Assembly: GCA_913041325.1 (NCBI GenBank)
Contig: CAJWHU010000002.1
Coordinates: 1-40,218, forward strand
Length of the DNA: 40,218 nucleotides
Source: an uncultured Fidelibacterota bacterium
GTDB taxonomy: Bacteria; Marinisomatota; Marinisomatia; Marinisomatales; UBA1611
Direction: 5' to 3'
How positions within the stretch are numbered: the stretch's first letter is position 1; the number at the start of each line of letters is the position of its first letter. Under the pieces are notes generated by a model. The model had not been told where the DNA came from, did not search any database, and worked only from the letters and a program-made list of their open reading frames with translations. A program made the translations under genes and the position numbers. Shown piece after piece: positions 16,955-25,322 of this stretch.

Positions 16955-17673
16955 GTTATGTTCCGTGATTTTTTTATTTGCTGGTACGCGTCATTTACAG
17001 CTTTGAACTTTTCTTCTGCTATTTTTTGCATTTTTTCACCCAAGTGAGCGACTTTATCAGGGTGATATTTATTTGCCATTTTCCGATATGATTTTTTAAT
17101 CTCGTGGTCAGTAGCATCTCTTGAAACCTCCAATATTCGATATGGTGCGTTATCATCTTTCGCAAAAATAGCTTTTATTGATTCGTAATCTCTTTTGTTT
17201 ACGTTTAGATAATTTGCGATGGATTGGATGACATTTATCTCTTTTGGATGAATATCGCCATCTGATGCAGAAAGTCCATACAGAATATGAATTAATTCAA
17301 GCCTACTCGGATGATCCATTGATCTCTGAATTTGCCTGCATACGTCTTTCAAAGGGTACTCTTGTGATAGGATATTTTTGAAAACAACTATTAATTCTCG
17401 AGTCTGCTCTGTTCCAAATTGTTGTTTTAGAAATCTTTTTACATAATCTAATTCAGTTTTTAATAGTTTACCATCTGCTTTCATTACCTTTGCAAATAGC
17501 ACTAATACAGAGATAACAAAATCTCCAGGTTTTGTTCTTATCCTTGCTTGTCGATGATTGCTAAAACTACTTTCTTTGTTAACCGATGCATAAGCATATC
17601 CTAAAATTGCTCCTATTGGTCCCGCGACCACCCAGCCGAGACCTCCCCAGAAAAACTTTTTGCTAAATGACAT
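16951..17673 (-). CDS. djlA: TerB/DjlA-like co-chaperone with C-terminal J domain
   Basis: A 240-residue protein with a glycine-rich hydrophobic anchor near the N terminus (about residues 8-28, FFWGGLGWVVAGPIGAILG), a TerB-type helical domain (about 50-165) with the typical acidic pair around KADGKLL and SASDGDIHPKE, and a C-terminal J domain (about 175-238) containing YHPDK. This is the layout of DjlA, an inner-membrane co-chaperone that stimulates DnaK. The order TerB then J domain at the C terminus is the DjlA order and not that of DnaJ. It is the first gene of the group running to birA and DUF3050, and overlaps the mutase start by 4 bases. Whether it has any role in mutase assembly is unknown. 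Confidence 0.85.
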   Translation of the reverse strand: MSFSKKFFWGGLGWVVAGPIGAILGYAYASVNKESSFSNHRQARIRTKPGDFVISVLVLFAKVMKADGKLLKTELDYVKRFLKQQFGTEQTRELIVVFKNILSQEYPLKDVCRQIQRSMDHPSRLELIHILYGLSASDGDIHPKEINVIQSIANYLNVNKRDYESIKAIFAKDDNAPYRILEVSRDATDHEIKKSYRKMANKYHPDKVAHLGEKMQKIAEEKFKAVNDAYQQIKKSRNIT

Positions 17674-17775
17674 AATTTTTTCCCAACTTAAATATCCATA
17701 ATTTATCGTACAATCGTTGAAAGAATTACATGAACAGGTTGCTTTTATAATAAATAAATTTTGACATAAACTATC

Positions 17776-18321
17776 GTGAAAATATCAATCAAAACGAAGT
17801 TATTTTTATTTTATCACTTTTTATTTTATAAACATTCTGATAAAACGCCATTTATAAAAATCGGATCGAAAGGCAAAGGGATAAAAAATATTCTATTCTT
17901 GCTTCCATACCAGAGAAAAATAGCACAGATTGTTGCACATTTGATTAAAAAAAATACAAGCAAAAAAAATTATAAAATTAAGTACATAGTACATGAACAA
18001 GGTTTGTTTTATTATGATCATATTCCAGAAAATCAAATTATTACCTACGACAATGATGACCTAAATTATTTTGGTGTAATAAAGAAGGATCAGTTTATGA
18101 ATAAATTGAAGGATGATAGTTTTGGCGCTTTAGTAGATCTCACTAACACCCATGATCAAACACTATCAGTATTTTCTTTAAAGCTTAAAATCCCCATTAA
18201 GCTGGGTTTTGATTCACCAATTTCTCATAAATTATACACTGTGATAATCAAACCAAATGCTGAGAGCTTTGTTGAAGAACACTACACAAATATTGAGAAG
18301 ATTCTAGGATTAACCGATTAA
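17776..18321 (+). CDS. Unknown protein, weakly like a short glycosyltransferase-9 N-terminal half or DUF6913
   Basis: I do not recognise this 181-residue protein with confidence. It starts at GTG 17776, is basic at the N terminus, and has alternating strands and helices. NILFLLPYQRKIAQIVAHLI near residue 40 and GALVDLTNTHDQTLSVFSLK near 115-135 look like the Rossmann strands of the heptosyltransferase (GT9) N-terminal domain. The ending, GFDSPISHKLYTVIIKPN then FVEEHYTNIEKILGL, recalls the short Bacteroidetes family DUF6913. No C-terminal nucleotide-sugar domain is present, so it is unlikely to be a complete glycosyltransferase. It is divergent from the TerB/DnaJ gene across a 102-base AT-rich gap and precedes the zinc-ribbon gene by 85 bases. 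Confidence 0.55.
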   Translation: MKISIKTKLFLFYHFLFYKHSDKTPFIKIGSKGKGIKNILFLLPYQRKIAQIVAHLIKKNTSKKNYKIKYIVHEQGLFYYDHIPENQIITYDNDDLNYFGVIKKDQFMNKLKDDSFGALVDLTNTHDQTLSVFSLKLKIPIKLGFDSPISHKLYTVIIKPNAESFVEEHYTNIEKILGLTD

Positions 18322-18406
18322 TATTTTATTTATAAAAATAAGCAAAACTATTGCCAGCATTGACGTTGTAATTTATATTATCCGCCGATTTTAGAGAGAA
18401 AAATAA

Positions 18407-18808
18407 ATGCTAGAAGGTTTAATTTGTCCAGTTTGTGAAAACACAATAGAAGAGGTTGATCTTAGAGATTCTTTAAAGTGCCCAACCTGCTCCGTGGATT
18501 TAAAAAATAGAAAGTATCTTGATTTTTTAGAATTTCTTATGGCCAATGGTATCGTTGAAAACCTAGATTTTTTTGATCAAGAAGTTTACAGTGATGACGT
18601 TGAGGATCTTGATCAAACAAAAGAAGAGGAAGTTGATCCAAGTGAATTTGAAAAGAAAAAAGATCTTTTCAATATTTATGAAAATGAATTACACCCTAAG
18701 AATGTGGAAGAGGATGAGGGCATAAAAGATTACACACAATTTGATGGTATCAATGATGACTGGGAGGAGTTTAATGAAAGGGATTTTAGCTCAAGTAAAG
18801 GGTCATAA
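18407..18808 (+). CDS. Small acidic zinc-ribbon protein of unknown function
   Basis: A 133-residue protein. Residues 7-30 form a zinc ribbon of two C-x2-C knuckles: CPVC and CPTC, separated by about 18 residues. The rest is strongly acidic, with clusters such as DDVEDLDQTKEEEVD and no hydrophobic core that I can see past residue 60, so the tail is probably disordered. Zinc-ribbon plus acidic-tail proteins often bind nucleic acid or the transcription or translation machinery, but nothing here fixes the role. It ends 5 bases before the DUF3467 gene in the same direction, and the two are likely co-expressed. The start ATG at 18407 is preceded by AGAGAG, a passable ribosome-binding site. Confidence 0.7.
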   Translation: MLEGLICPVCENTIEEVDLRDSLKCPTCSVDLKNRKYLDFLEFLMANGIVENLDFFDQEVYSDDVEDLDQTKEEEVDPSEFEKKKDLFNIYENELHPKNVEEDEGIKDYTQFDGINDDWEEFNERDFSSSKGS

Positions 18809-18813
18809 CAAAC

Positions 18814-19140
18814 GTGAATCAAGATAAAAAAAATATCCAGCAAATAAATATTGAGTTAGATGAAGATGTAAGCTCAGGGGAATACGCAAATTTTGTTGTA
18901 GTAACTCATTCACCCGCAGAGTTTGTTATGGACTTTACACGAATACTTCCTGGAGTTCCAAAGACTAAAGTTCATTCCAGAATCATAATGGCCCCGCAGC
19001 ATGCGAAAGCTTTTTTGGGAGCCTTAAACGATAATATAAAAAAATTTGAAGCCAAAAACGGTGAAATAAAAATGCCGAACAGGGATGAGGGTTTTACAGC
19101 CTTCGGCGTAAAGCCACCGAAGGACAAGTTGCCCAATTAA
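18814..19140 (+). CDS. DUF3467 family protein
   Basis: A 108-residue protein closely resembling DUF3467. Family features visible are QINIELDEDVSSGEYANF, then FVVVTHSPAEFVMDF, then LPGVPKTKVHSRIIMAPQHA, and finally ALNDNIKKFE. The family is small, widespread in bacteria including the Bacteroidetes side, and has no established function. The start is GTG at 18814, 5 bases after the zinc-ribbon stop. Its TAA (18138+1000, that is 19138-19140) overlaps the convergent PAP2 phosphatase stop by 4 bases inside the palindrome TTAA, so there is no dedicated terminator between the converging genes. The tight coupling with a zinc-ribbon protein is the only functional hint. Confidence 0.85.
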   Translation: MNQDKKNIQQINIELDEDVSSGEYANFVVVTHSPAEFVMDFTRILPGVPKTKVHSRIIMAPQHAKAFLGALNDNIKKFEAKNGEIKMPNRDEGFTAFGVKPPKDKLPN

Positions 19141-19736
19141 TTTATGAACGTTGGGTTTTTAGTTTCGTACCAAACCCATGTTCTTCTTCTTTTTAATTCT
19201 CTCATTTTTAGTATCACCCATATAGTTAATATAAGCCAGCCGATACAATAACCAAATAAACCACCTGCAATTACGTCTCCAGGGTAATGCACTCCAACAT
19301 AAACCCTGGAAAAAGAAATGAATGTTGCTAATAAATATAAGGGAAGTTTTGTTTTACCATAAAAGTAAGATAGGACTACCGTTAATGTAAATACATTCGA
19401 AGCATGGTTAGATGGCATACTCCATTTTCCCCCTCTTGAAACTAACAAGTTTAGGCCATCAAGTGAGATATGCGATGGTCGAACTCTTTCAAAAAACGGT
19501 TTCAAAATTTGGGCACATATAAAGTCATTACATGACAAGGCTATAACTAGCAATGCTAGTGCAATTCTGCCTTTTTTATTACTGAAAAATCCTAGGAACA
19601 AAATTAGAAATAAAATTGGGATTATCCAGTTATCTTGATCAGTGATAAATGGCATTAACCAATCAAGTATGGGGATATGGTTATCATGCACCCACAATAA
19701 TATGTACGTATCGATTGCATTGATTGATTCAAACAT
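19137..19736 (-). CDS. PAP2-family membrane phosphatase
   Basis: A 199-residue integral membrane phosphatase with about five or six helices. All three motifs are intact: K-x6-R-P in KPFFERVRP, P-S-x-H in SMPSNHAS, and S-R-x5-H-x3-D in SRVYVGVHYPGD. Proteins of this size and pattern dephosphorylate undecaprenyl pyrophosphate, phosphatidylglycerol phosphate or lipid A; the sequence does not separate these. Its ATG shares one base with the acrylyl-CoA reductase-like gene stop (TAATG at 19736), so it sits at the end of the acyl-CoA operon, probably as a passenger. It is much more canonical than the PAP2-like protein at 14874-15449. Confidence 0.9.
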   Translation of the reverse strand: MFESINAIDTYILLWVHDNHIPILDWLMPFITDQDNWIIPILFLILFLGFFSNKKGRIALALLVIALSCNDFICAQILKPFFERVRPSHISLDGLNLLVSRGGKWSMPSNHASNVFTLTVVLSYFYGKTKLPLYLLATFISFSRVYVGVHYPGDVIAGGLFGYCIGWLILTIWVILKMRELKRRRTWVWYETKNPTFIN

Positions 19737-20737
19737 TAGATTTTCACCAAAATTCTACCGACTTGATCTCCTTTTAATATTTTTTGGAATTCAGGTACCA
19801 GTTTAGCAAGGTCAACCTCTCTTGCAAATTCGTCCAAAGAATTTAATTTCCAAACTGAATTATAATTTTGCCATATAAGCTTTTTTTGATCAATCGAGCA
19901 CTCTGCAGAATCTATACCAATAAGCCTATTAGATCTTAAAATGAAAGGAAAAACCGTTGTCTTAAAATGTGGTCCTGAAACATTACCACATACAGCAACT
20001 GTTCCTCCATATTCTAATCTAGCAACAATGCTGGATAATATTTCACCACCAACAGTATCGATTGCTCCATGAAATTCTTTTTTAGTAAGAGGGAGTCTAG
20101 TAGAAGCAATAAACTCTTCACGATTTAATACTTTTGACGCACCTAAATTAATTAAATATTCCTTCTTATGAATCTTACCAGTAATTGCGGTTATTTCAGC
20201 TCCTAAATGGGATAATAGTTTAATACTAAGACTACCTAGTCCGCCTGTTGCGCCACTTACCACTATTCTGGAACCTCTGAGCTGTACTTTCTCCGATATC
20301 GCTTTAACGCTCAAACCTGCTGTAAGACCTGCGGTGCCAAGGATCATAGATTCTTTTGTAGTCATATTACCAGGACATTTTACAACCCAACTTTTTGGTA
20401 CCCTTATATATTCCGCAAAGCCCCCGCTTGTGTTCATTCCCAAATCAAAACCGGTAATGATAACTTTTGTTCCCAATGGAAAATTATCTGTGTCGGATTT
20501 TTCAACAATCCCTGACGCATCAATACCTGGAGTGTGGGGATATTTTTTAGTCACTCCATGAGCACACGATGCACTTAGGGCATCCTTATAGTTCAAAGAA
20601 GAATACTCAACTTTGACAAGAAGGTCACCCTTAGGCAGGCTATCTAAGGACCTACTTTCAATATTTACAATAGCGTCATCATTCTCTTTATGTACTGTTA
20701 GTGCTTTAAAATTTTGTGAACTTTGATTTGGATACAT
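19736..20737 (-). CDS. acuI: YhdH/AcuI-family NADPH-dependent acrylyl-CoA reductase-like protein
   Basis: A 333-residue zinc-free medium-chain reductase. The YhdH/AcuI subgroup is recognised by SSLNYKDALSA near residue 50, PGIDASGIVEKS, the long SGGFAEYIRVPKSWVVKCP segment, and a nucleotide-binding loop VVSGATGGLGSLS. AcuI reduces toxic acrylyl-CoA to propionyl-CoA in DMSP and 3-hydroxypropionate breakdown, and the propionyl-CoA it makes would enter the methylmalonyl-CoA route. Other YhdH members reduce related enoyl-CoA or quinone substrates, so the symbol is a family label and not proof. It is 12 bases downstream of the enoyl-CoA hydratase gene, which supports an enoyl-CoA substrate. Confidence 0.8.
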   Translation of the reverse strand: MYPNQSSQNFKALTVHKENDDAIVNIESRSLDSLPKGDLLVKVEYSSLNYKDALSASCAHGVTKKYPHTPGIDASGIVEKSDTDNFPLGTKVIITGFDLGMNTSGGFAEYIRVPKSWVVKCPGNMTTKESMILGTAGLTAGLSVKAISEKVQLRGSRIVVSGATGGLGSLSIKLLSHLGAEITAITGKIHKKEYLINLGASKVLNREEFIASTRLPLTKKEFHGAIDTVGGEILSSIVARLEYGGTVAVCGNVSGPHFKTTVFPFILRSNRLIGIDSAECSIDQKKLIWQNYNSVWKLNSLDEFAREVDLAKLVPEFQKILKGDQVGRILVKI

Positions 20738-20749
20738 AAAACTAATTGA

Positions 20750-21550
20750 CTATTTACTTTTTGCCCAATAAGGGTCCCTCTTTTCAAAAAAAGATTGTAA
20801 GCCCTCTAGACCTTCATCATGATTTATGCACTCAAAGAATAGCTGTGATGATCTCTGAATATCAATGTTTCGTGCTTTGGAAAGATGACTCTTTGTTTTT
20901 GCAATGGCATTTGGTGAGCAGAGCATAACTTTAGATTTTATTTGGCTAATGACTTTGTATAAGTCCTCGTATGAATGTGCAAGATAATCGGCCACACCAA
21001 TACTGTGTGCTGTACTGCCATCAAGATCATCACCTAAAAGCATCAGTTGACGAGCCTTTGAGAATGTCATACGGTTGAGTAAATATGGCGATATCTGTGA
21101 GGGAATTAAGCCCAATTTTGTTTCTGAAAGTTTAAAATATGAACTGTCCATTGTAATTAGAATATCTGCAGCACATGCCATACCAAAACCACCAGCTATA
21201 CAAGGGCCATCTACTACAGATACAGTTACTTGAGGCGCGTCATGTATCATTTTTAGCAATTTGCCAATATTTTCACTCATGTTGATAGTTAGCTCTTTTA
21301 TCTTTTCTTTTTCATATGCTATTTTTCGTAATTCATCCAAATCAGCTCCTGAACAGAAGATATTATTTTTGCCTTGGATGATGATACCTCTAACATTTTC
21401 ATCAACTTTTAATTCAGCGAATAATCTAATCATTTCATCAACTAACTTTGATGAAAGTGCATTCCTCTTTTTTTGGTTGCTGATAAATATTTCTAACCAT
21501 CCATCATGATTTTCTACTTCAATGTACTTTAGGTTTTTTAATCTCTCCAT
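20750..21550 (-). CDS. Enoyl-CoA hydratase/isomerase (crotonase superfamily)
   Basis: A 266-residue crotonase-fold protein. The first oxyanion-hole segment is NIFCSGADLDEL (about residues 63-74) and the second is VDGPCIAGGFGMACAADI (about 115-132). The catalytic-glutamate region reads FKLSETKLGLIPSQISPYL, with glutamate conserved, similar to methylglutaconyl-CoA and related hydratases. The ATG at 21550 has AAGG six bases upstream. An 84-base gap separates it from the AtuA-like gene, the largest gap in the operon. The substrate is not fixed by sequence. Together with AcuI, AtuA and the MaoC pair it belongs to a set that processes acyl-CoA esters. Confidence 0.85.
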   Translation of the reverse strand: MERLKNLKYIEVENHDGWLEIFISNQKKRNALSSKLVDEMIRLFAELKVDENVRGIIIQGKNNIFCSGADLDELRKIAYEKEKIKELTINMSENIGKLLKMIHDAPQVTVSVVDGPCIAGGFGMACAADILITMDSSYFKLSETKLGLIPSQISPYLLNRMTFSKARQLMLLGDDLDGSTAHSIGVADYLAHSYEDLYKVISQIKSKVMLCSPNAIAKTKSHLSKARNIDIQRSSQLFFECINHDEGLEGLQSFFEKRDPYWAKSK

Positions 21551-21634
21551 GAAATACCTTATCTGTTTTCTTTTGATGTTTTCCTAGCACCAATTATGTT
21601 AATTAATTTGCAAATGAAAAGTATTGTGACTCAG

Positions 21635-23443
21635 TTAGGCTCCATTAGACTGCAATCCAAATTGATATATCAAATTTTTGTCAACAGGGATTTCATATTC
21701 TAATAGTTGCTGTGCGTAAGACTTACCCTGAGGATCAATACTCAAGCTAGACATACCACCTCCACCAAGAGAATTTTTTAGCAAAAAATTAATTCCATTT
21801 ATACCTGGAACATCCCAACTAATTACCTCACCGGTGAGGCAGTGAGAAAAAAATGTCGCTACATTTTCTGATGAAAGGGCCTCCTGGATATATGGAAGAA
21901 ACTCTGGTTCTCGTGCTATAACTCCTATATTTGCATTATTTCCCTTATCACCACTTCTAGCATAAGCTAGTTTGTACAATGGGACAACGTATTTTGGAGC
22001 CGGATTAACCACTAAGCGTGACTTTGTCCTTGGAGTGCTCGCCTTTTCAATAATATTTGAGGGTGCCCTCGTGTGAATTAATTCAGTTTGCTCATTTAAA
22101 TTCATGTATATATTTGCTTGATCTTTGGGAATTAAAAAGGAAAATAAATGTATAGAGGGTGAGACAGGAGGTCGACCACCAAGATAGTTAATTACACCCG
22201 CAGGCATTCCCGTTACCGCTTGAGCCATTTCACGTGATAGAAATGTTAAAGCAGACTTTTTAGTATGAGTTGCCATTAGGCGTAATACAATCTCTTTAGA
22301 GTCATTATATGAATTTTTTGGCCCGTAAATCGAATCGGTACCAAGAAGATCATAAGAAACTTTATTAAATGGTTCTAGGTCATTCTCAATTAATATTTGA
22401 CTAACTTTATTAATTATTGCCTTTGCAATGATTGTCCCTTTTTCCTTTGCATCTTTTCCACCAATTACTAACGTACCAGCCACACGATAACCATTCATAT
22501 AAGTAGCTGATACTTTATAATTATTTGTTGGTGCGCGGCCGGATGCTCCTCTTACCAGTACTTGATCTTTTCCAATTTCTCTTAGAGAAACTCTAGTGAA
22601 ATCACATGTCACATCGGGTAATAAATATGCACCAGGGTCAGCAATTTCATATAGTAATTGTTCAGCAACTGTACCAAAGGTAACCATCCCACCTGTATCA
22701 TTTGGCTTGGTAACAATAAAATCACCATCTTCTTTAACCTCTACAATTGGGAATCCCATATTATCATAACCTTTTACTTGTTTCCAATCAGTAAAGTTAC
22801 CGCCGGTGCATTGTGCTCCACATTCTATGATATGCCCAGCTAAGCTTCCACTAGCAAGTAAATTGTATTCATCATCTTTCCATCCAAATTCATACATCAA
22901 AGGTGCGAGCACTAGAGCGCTGTCTACACATCTTCCAGTGATTACAATGTCAGCGTCATTTTCAAAGGCTTTCACTATAGGAGTAGCACCCAGATACGCG
23001 TTAATACTCAAACAAGATTTAGGTAAGGGAAGGTTAGATTCTATCTCACAAATATTCCCTTCTTTTAGCTGATCAAATTTGGTGATGAGGTCATCTCCAG
23101 TTACGGTGGCAATATTGAGGTCCACATTCATTTCATTTGCTATTTGTACTAATATTGCTCGACATGATTTAGGATTTATTCCGCCTGCATTCGAAACTAC
23201 TTTTATATTATTCTCCTTAATCTTCCCAAGTAGCGGGGTTAGCTGTGTAACAAAGTCAGGTGCATAACCCATGCTGGGATCCTTTATCTTGGACCTTGCT
23301 AGTATCGACATTGTTATCTCAGAAAGAAAATCAAATACTAGATAATCAAGGTCTCCTTTTTCAACGAGCTGCTTAGCTGCAGTTGAAGTATCTCCCCAGA
23401 AACCGGAGGCACATCCTACTCTAACATTTCTTTTTTTTATCAT
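21635..23443 (-). CDS. AtuA-family (DUF1446) protein with C-terminal AtuA-like domain
   Basis: A 602-residue protein with the DUF1446 fold (about residues 1-455), starting VRVGCASGFWGDTSTAA and including SNAGGINPKSC and VITGRCVDSALVLAPL. It is followed by a small domain (about 495-600) beginning LYKLAYARSGDKGNNANIG. This two-domain form is the one annotated as 'acyclic terpene utilization AtuA'. AtuA is needed for citronellol and geraniol catabolism in Pseudomonas, but its reaction has not been settled. Usually it is encoded beside a biotin-dependent geranyl- or methylcrotonyl-type carboxylase; none is here. Neighbours are a nitronate monooxygenase-like gene 12 bases upstream and an enoyl-CoA hydratase downstream. 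Confidence 0.88.
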   Translation of the reverse strand: MIKKRNVRVGCASGFWGDTSTAAKQLVEKGDLDYLVFDFLSEITMSILARSKIKDPSMGYAPDFVTQLTPLLGKIKENNIKVVSNAGGINPKSCRAILVQIANEMNVDLNIATVTGDDLITKFDQLKEGNICEIESNLPLPKSCLSINAYLGATPIVKAFENDADIVITGRCVDSALVLAPLMYEFGWKDDEYNLLASGSLAGHIIECGAQCTGGNFTDWKQVKGYDNMGFPIVEVKEDGDFIVTKPNDTGGMVTFGTVAEQLLYEIADPGAYLLPDVTCDFTRVSLREIGKDQVLVRGASGRAPTNNYKVSATYMNGYRVAGTLVIGGKDAKEKGTIIAKAIINKVSQILIENDLEPFNKVSYDLLGTDSIYGPKNSYNDSKEIVLRLMATHTKKSALTFLSREMAQAVTGMPAGVINYLGGRPPVSPSIHLFSFLIPKDQANIYMNLNEQTELIHTRAPSNIIEKASTPRTKSRLVVNPAPKYVVPLYKLAYARSGDKGNNANIGVIAREPEFLPYIQEALSSENVATFFSHCLTGEVISWDVPGINGINFLLKNSLGGGGMSSLSIDPQGKSYAQQLLEYEIPVDKNLIYQFGLQSNGA

Positions 23444-23455
23444 GATTAGAAAATT

Positions 23456-24448
23456 TTATTGATTTAATGATTCACCTAACTTTCGCATTATTAATGTTGC
23501 TGACTCAATTGATCTGATATTTTGAACACTTTTCCCAGCTGAGTAAAATCTCCTCTTTGCTTTGTTATTCTTCCCAGTTCCTTTTCTAAGAAGATATTTC
23601 AGTCTTATGAGTGAATTTAAATTTAGTAAAACCCTTGTAAAATGTTTAAATCTGCCCTTGAGTAATTTCTGAACTAGCCAAGAGTTTTCAGTTCCATGGT
23701 CGCTTGATTTAATGATAGATACAGGTATCCCCGTAAGCCGGTTTGTTGTTACAATATCATTTTCAGTTGCATCTACTATCGCATCTTTATAATCCTCTGG
23801 TGTGTTGCACTCTAAAGTTGCAATAAACCGTGTTCCCATTTGAACACCATGATATCCAATATTGATAGCTTTTGTTAATTCCTCTGAGCTACCAATACCA
23901 CCAGCACATACTAGAGGAAGTCCTAGATCGTGTAGCTCACCAAACATTACTTCCATGGATTTTAGTCCAAGATGTCCTCCAGCACGATCATTGACACATA
24001 TGAGACCATCGACACCGCCGTCAATGCTTTTTTCTGCCCACTCTCTTGATGTGATATCATTGTATACAAAACCTCCAGCATCGTGAACTCTGTTGCAAAC
24101 CCAGTCGGGTTTTCCTAGTGATGTTATGAAAAACTTGATTCCCTCATCAAGTGCTATATCAATCCAGGTTGACATTCGATCTATATACTTTTTACTACCT
24201 TTTTCAATGAGTGCGTTAAATCCGATGGGATTATTAGTCATGGATTGGATATATTTAATTCCCTCCCTAAGGTCGTAACCATGAACGAATGTTAAGCTGA
24301 CTGGTTGCATTATAGCTATCCCTCCACCATTTGAGGCAGCTGCCACTAGCTCTGGGTTTGAGCATGGGTACATTGCACCACATATTATTGGATACTGAGC
24401 TCCAGTATGTGCAATTAAAGGGTTTTCACTTTCTTTTTTATTTCTCAA
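23456..24448 (-). CDS. Nitronate monooxygenase / 2-nitropropane dioxygenase-like flavoprotein
   Basis: A 330-residue FMN-dependent TIM-barrel protein. Family features are PIICGAMYPCSNPELVAAASNGGG at the N terminus (split here as PIICGAMYPCSNPELVAAA followed by further glycines), the phosphate-binding CAGGIGSSEE, the AGGHLG loop with the histidine that acts as base in nitronate monooxygenases, and GVQMGTRFIAT. Genes of this family often occur in acyl-CoA operons without any nitro substrate and may act as enoyl reductases (FabK is a relative). The C terminus beyond residue 260 is basic and unlike the classic enzymes. Its ATG overlaps the MaoC stop by 4 bases, so it is part of the same operon. 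Confidence 0.8.
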   Translation of the reverse strand: MRNKKESENPLIAHTGAQYPIICGAMYPCSNPELVAAASNGGGIAIMQPVSLTFVHGYDLREGIKYIQSMTNNPIGFNALIEKGSKKYIDRMSTWIDIALDEGIKFFITSLGKPDWVCNRVHDAGGFVYNDITSREWAEKSIDGGVDGLICVNDRAGGHLGLKSMEVMFGELHDLGLPLVCAGGIGSSEELTKAINIGYHGVQMGTRFIATLECNTPEDYKDAIVDATENDIVTTNRLTGIPVSIIKSSDHGTENSWLVQKLLKGRFKHFTRVLLNLNSLIRLKYLLRKGTGKNNKAKRRFYSAGKSVQNIRSIESATLIMRKLGESLNQ

Positions 24449-24864
24449 TGTGATTTAATTATCGCAAAGCCAACTAATTTTTCATTATCAAACTGATTTT
24501 TGACCGATAACTTTAATTCAAATTTTACTCTTGAACCAACTTTGCTCACGTGGGTTACTCTCCCTTTGCAGCAGAGGATATCATCTAAATTTGTCATTGA
24601 CGAAAATTTGACTCCATATTCTTTTACGAGGACTTGGTCTATATGGTTTGTTATTGATCGTGCAAGGTAGCTCATGATGAGCATTCCATGTGCAATTACA
24701 TTAGGTAGTCCAACCTTCTTCGCGAGTTGAGCATCAAGATGAATTGGATTATAATCCCCAGATGCCTTTGCATATTCCGAAAGGGTGGAGGAGGTTATTG
24801 GTTCTGTTATGAGTTCAGGTAATATGTCGCCAACTTTAATTGTTTCTAGGTTAATAGATTTCAT
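24445..24864 (-). CDS. MaoC-like enoyl-CoA hydratase, catalytic half
   Basis: With the ATG at 24864 this is a 139-residue single hot-dog protein. It has the complete hydratase-2 motif: SGDYNPIHLDAQLAKKVGLP then VIAHGMLIM, with the aspartate and histidine that activate water in R-specific enoyl-CoA hydratases. Upstream in-frame start codons would overlap the preceding gene and encode a hydrophobic stretch unlike the family. The preceding gene ends one base before this ATG, and encodes a companion hot-dog protein that lacks the motif. The pair looks like the HadB/HadA-type two-subunit dehydratases, in which one subunit is catalytic and the other shapes the substrate pocket. Confidence 0.88.
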   Translation of the reverse strand: MKSINLETIKVGDILPELITEPITSSTLSEYAKASGDYNPIHLDAQLAKKVGLPNVIAHGMLIMSYLARSITNHIDQVLVKEYGVKFSSMTNLDDILCCKGRVTHVSKVGSRVKFELKLSVKNQFDNEKLVGFAIIKSH

Positions 24865-24865
24865 A

Positions 24866-25306
24866 CTAAGCGCGAATAACAAGCATAGAAGTTGATTCAG
24901 CAACAAGAATATTTTTTTGGTTTTTAAAAAGCGAGGTTATTTCGATGAATTGCAGCGCTTTCTTTTTTTTATCATAAATATCAGTAATCTTGCTTTCCAT
25001 AATTATAGTATCTCCAGCATATGTTTGCATGTGATATTTATAGTGTTGACCTGCGTGAAGTATCTTAAACGGGTTTACTCCTAATGCGTTAATGTATTTC
25101 AAAGGATAATCATTTTCATTACTAATCACGGCTAGGAATGTAATTGGTGTTAACAAGGACGGATGTCCCAAAGATTTTGCTATTTCCAAATCAAAGAAAA
25201 CCGGACTTGTTTCACCCGTTGCTCTAGCGAACTGTTGTACACGTTTAGCATCGACTTTGTACGGTACAGCAGGAAACTTCTTATTGATGAGAGACAACTC
25301 GAGCAT
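24866..25306 (-). CDS. MaoC N-terminal-type hot-dog protein, likely partner subunit
   Basis: With ATG 25306 this is 146 residues and matches the MaoC_dehydratase N-terminal-like fold: FPAVPYKVDAKRVQQFARAT near the start, SPVFFDLEIAKSLGHPSLLTP, then LHAGQHYKYHMQTYAGDTI. The active D/H hydratase motif is absent. In mycobacterial HadA/HadC and in FAS-type dehydratases such a half pairs with a catalytic half. The catalytic half is encoded directly downstream with a one-base gap, supporting an obligate heterodimer. A TTG at 25345 would overlap the dehydrogenase gene and add 13 unconserved residues, so it was not chosen. Confidence 0.8.
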   Translation of the reverse strand: MLELSLINKKFPAVPYKVDAKRVQQFARATGETSPVFFDLEIAKSLGHPSLLTPITFLAVISNENDYPLKYINALGVNPFKILHAGQHYKYHMQTYAGDTIIMESKITDIYDKKKKALQFIEITSLFKNQKNILVAESTSMLVIRA

Positions 25307-25322
25307 GCAAAATAATTTATCG

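Noticed and set aside
16955..17120. Possible cobalamin riboswitch for methylmalonyl-CoA mutase
   Set aside because: The mutase start is inside the preceding gene; there is no leader to hold one.
17674..17775. TATAAT at 17746-17751 and TTGACA at 17761-17766 as promoter elements
   Set aside because: They are in the wrong order and no matching partner lies at 16-18 bases; in AT-rich DNA such hexamers are expected by chance.
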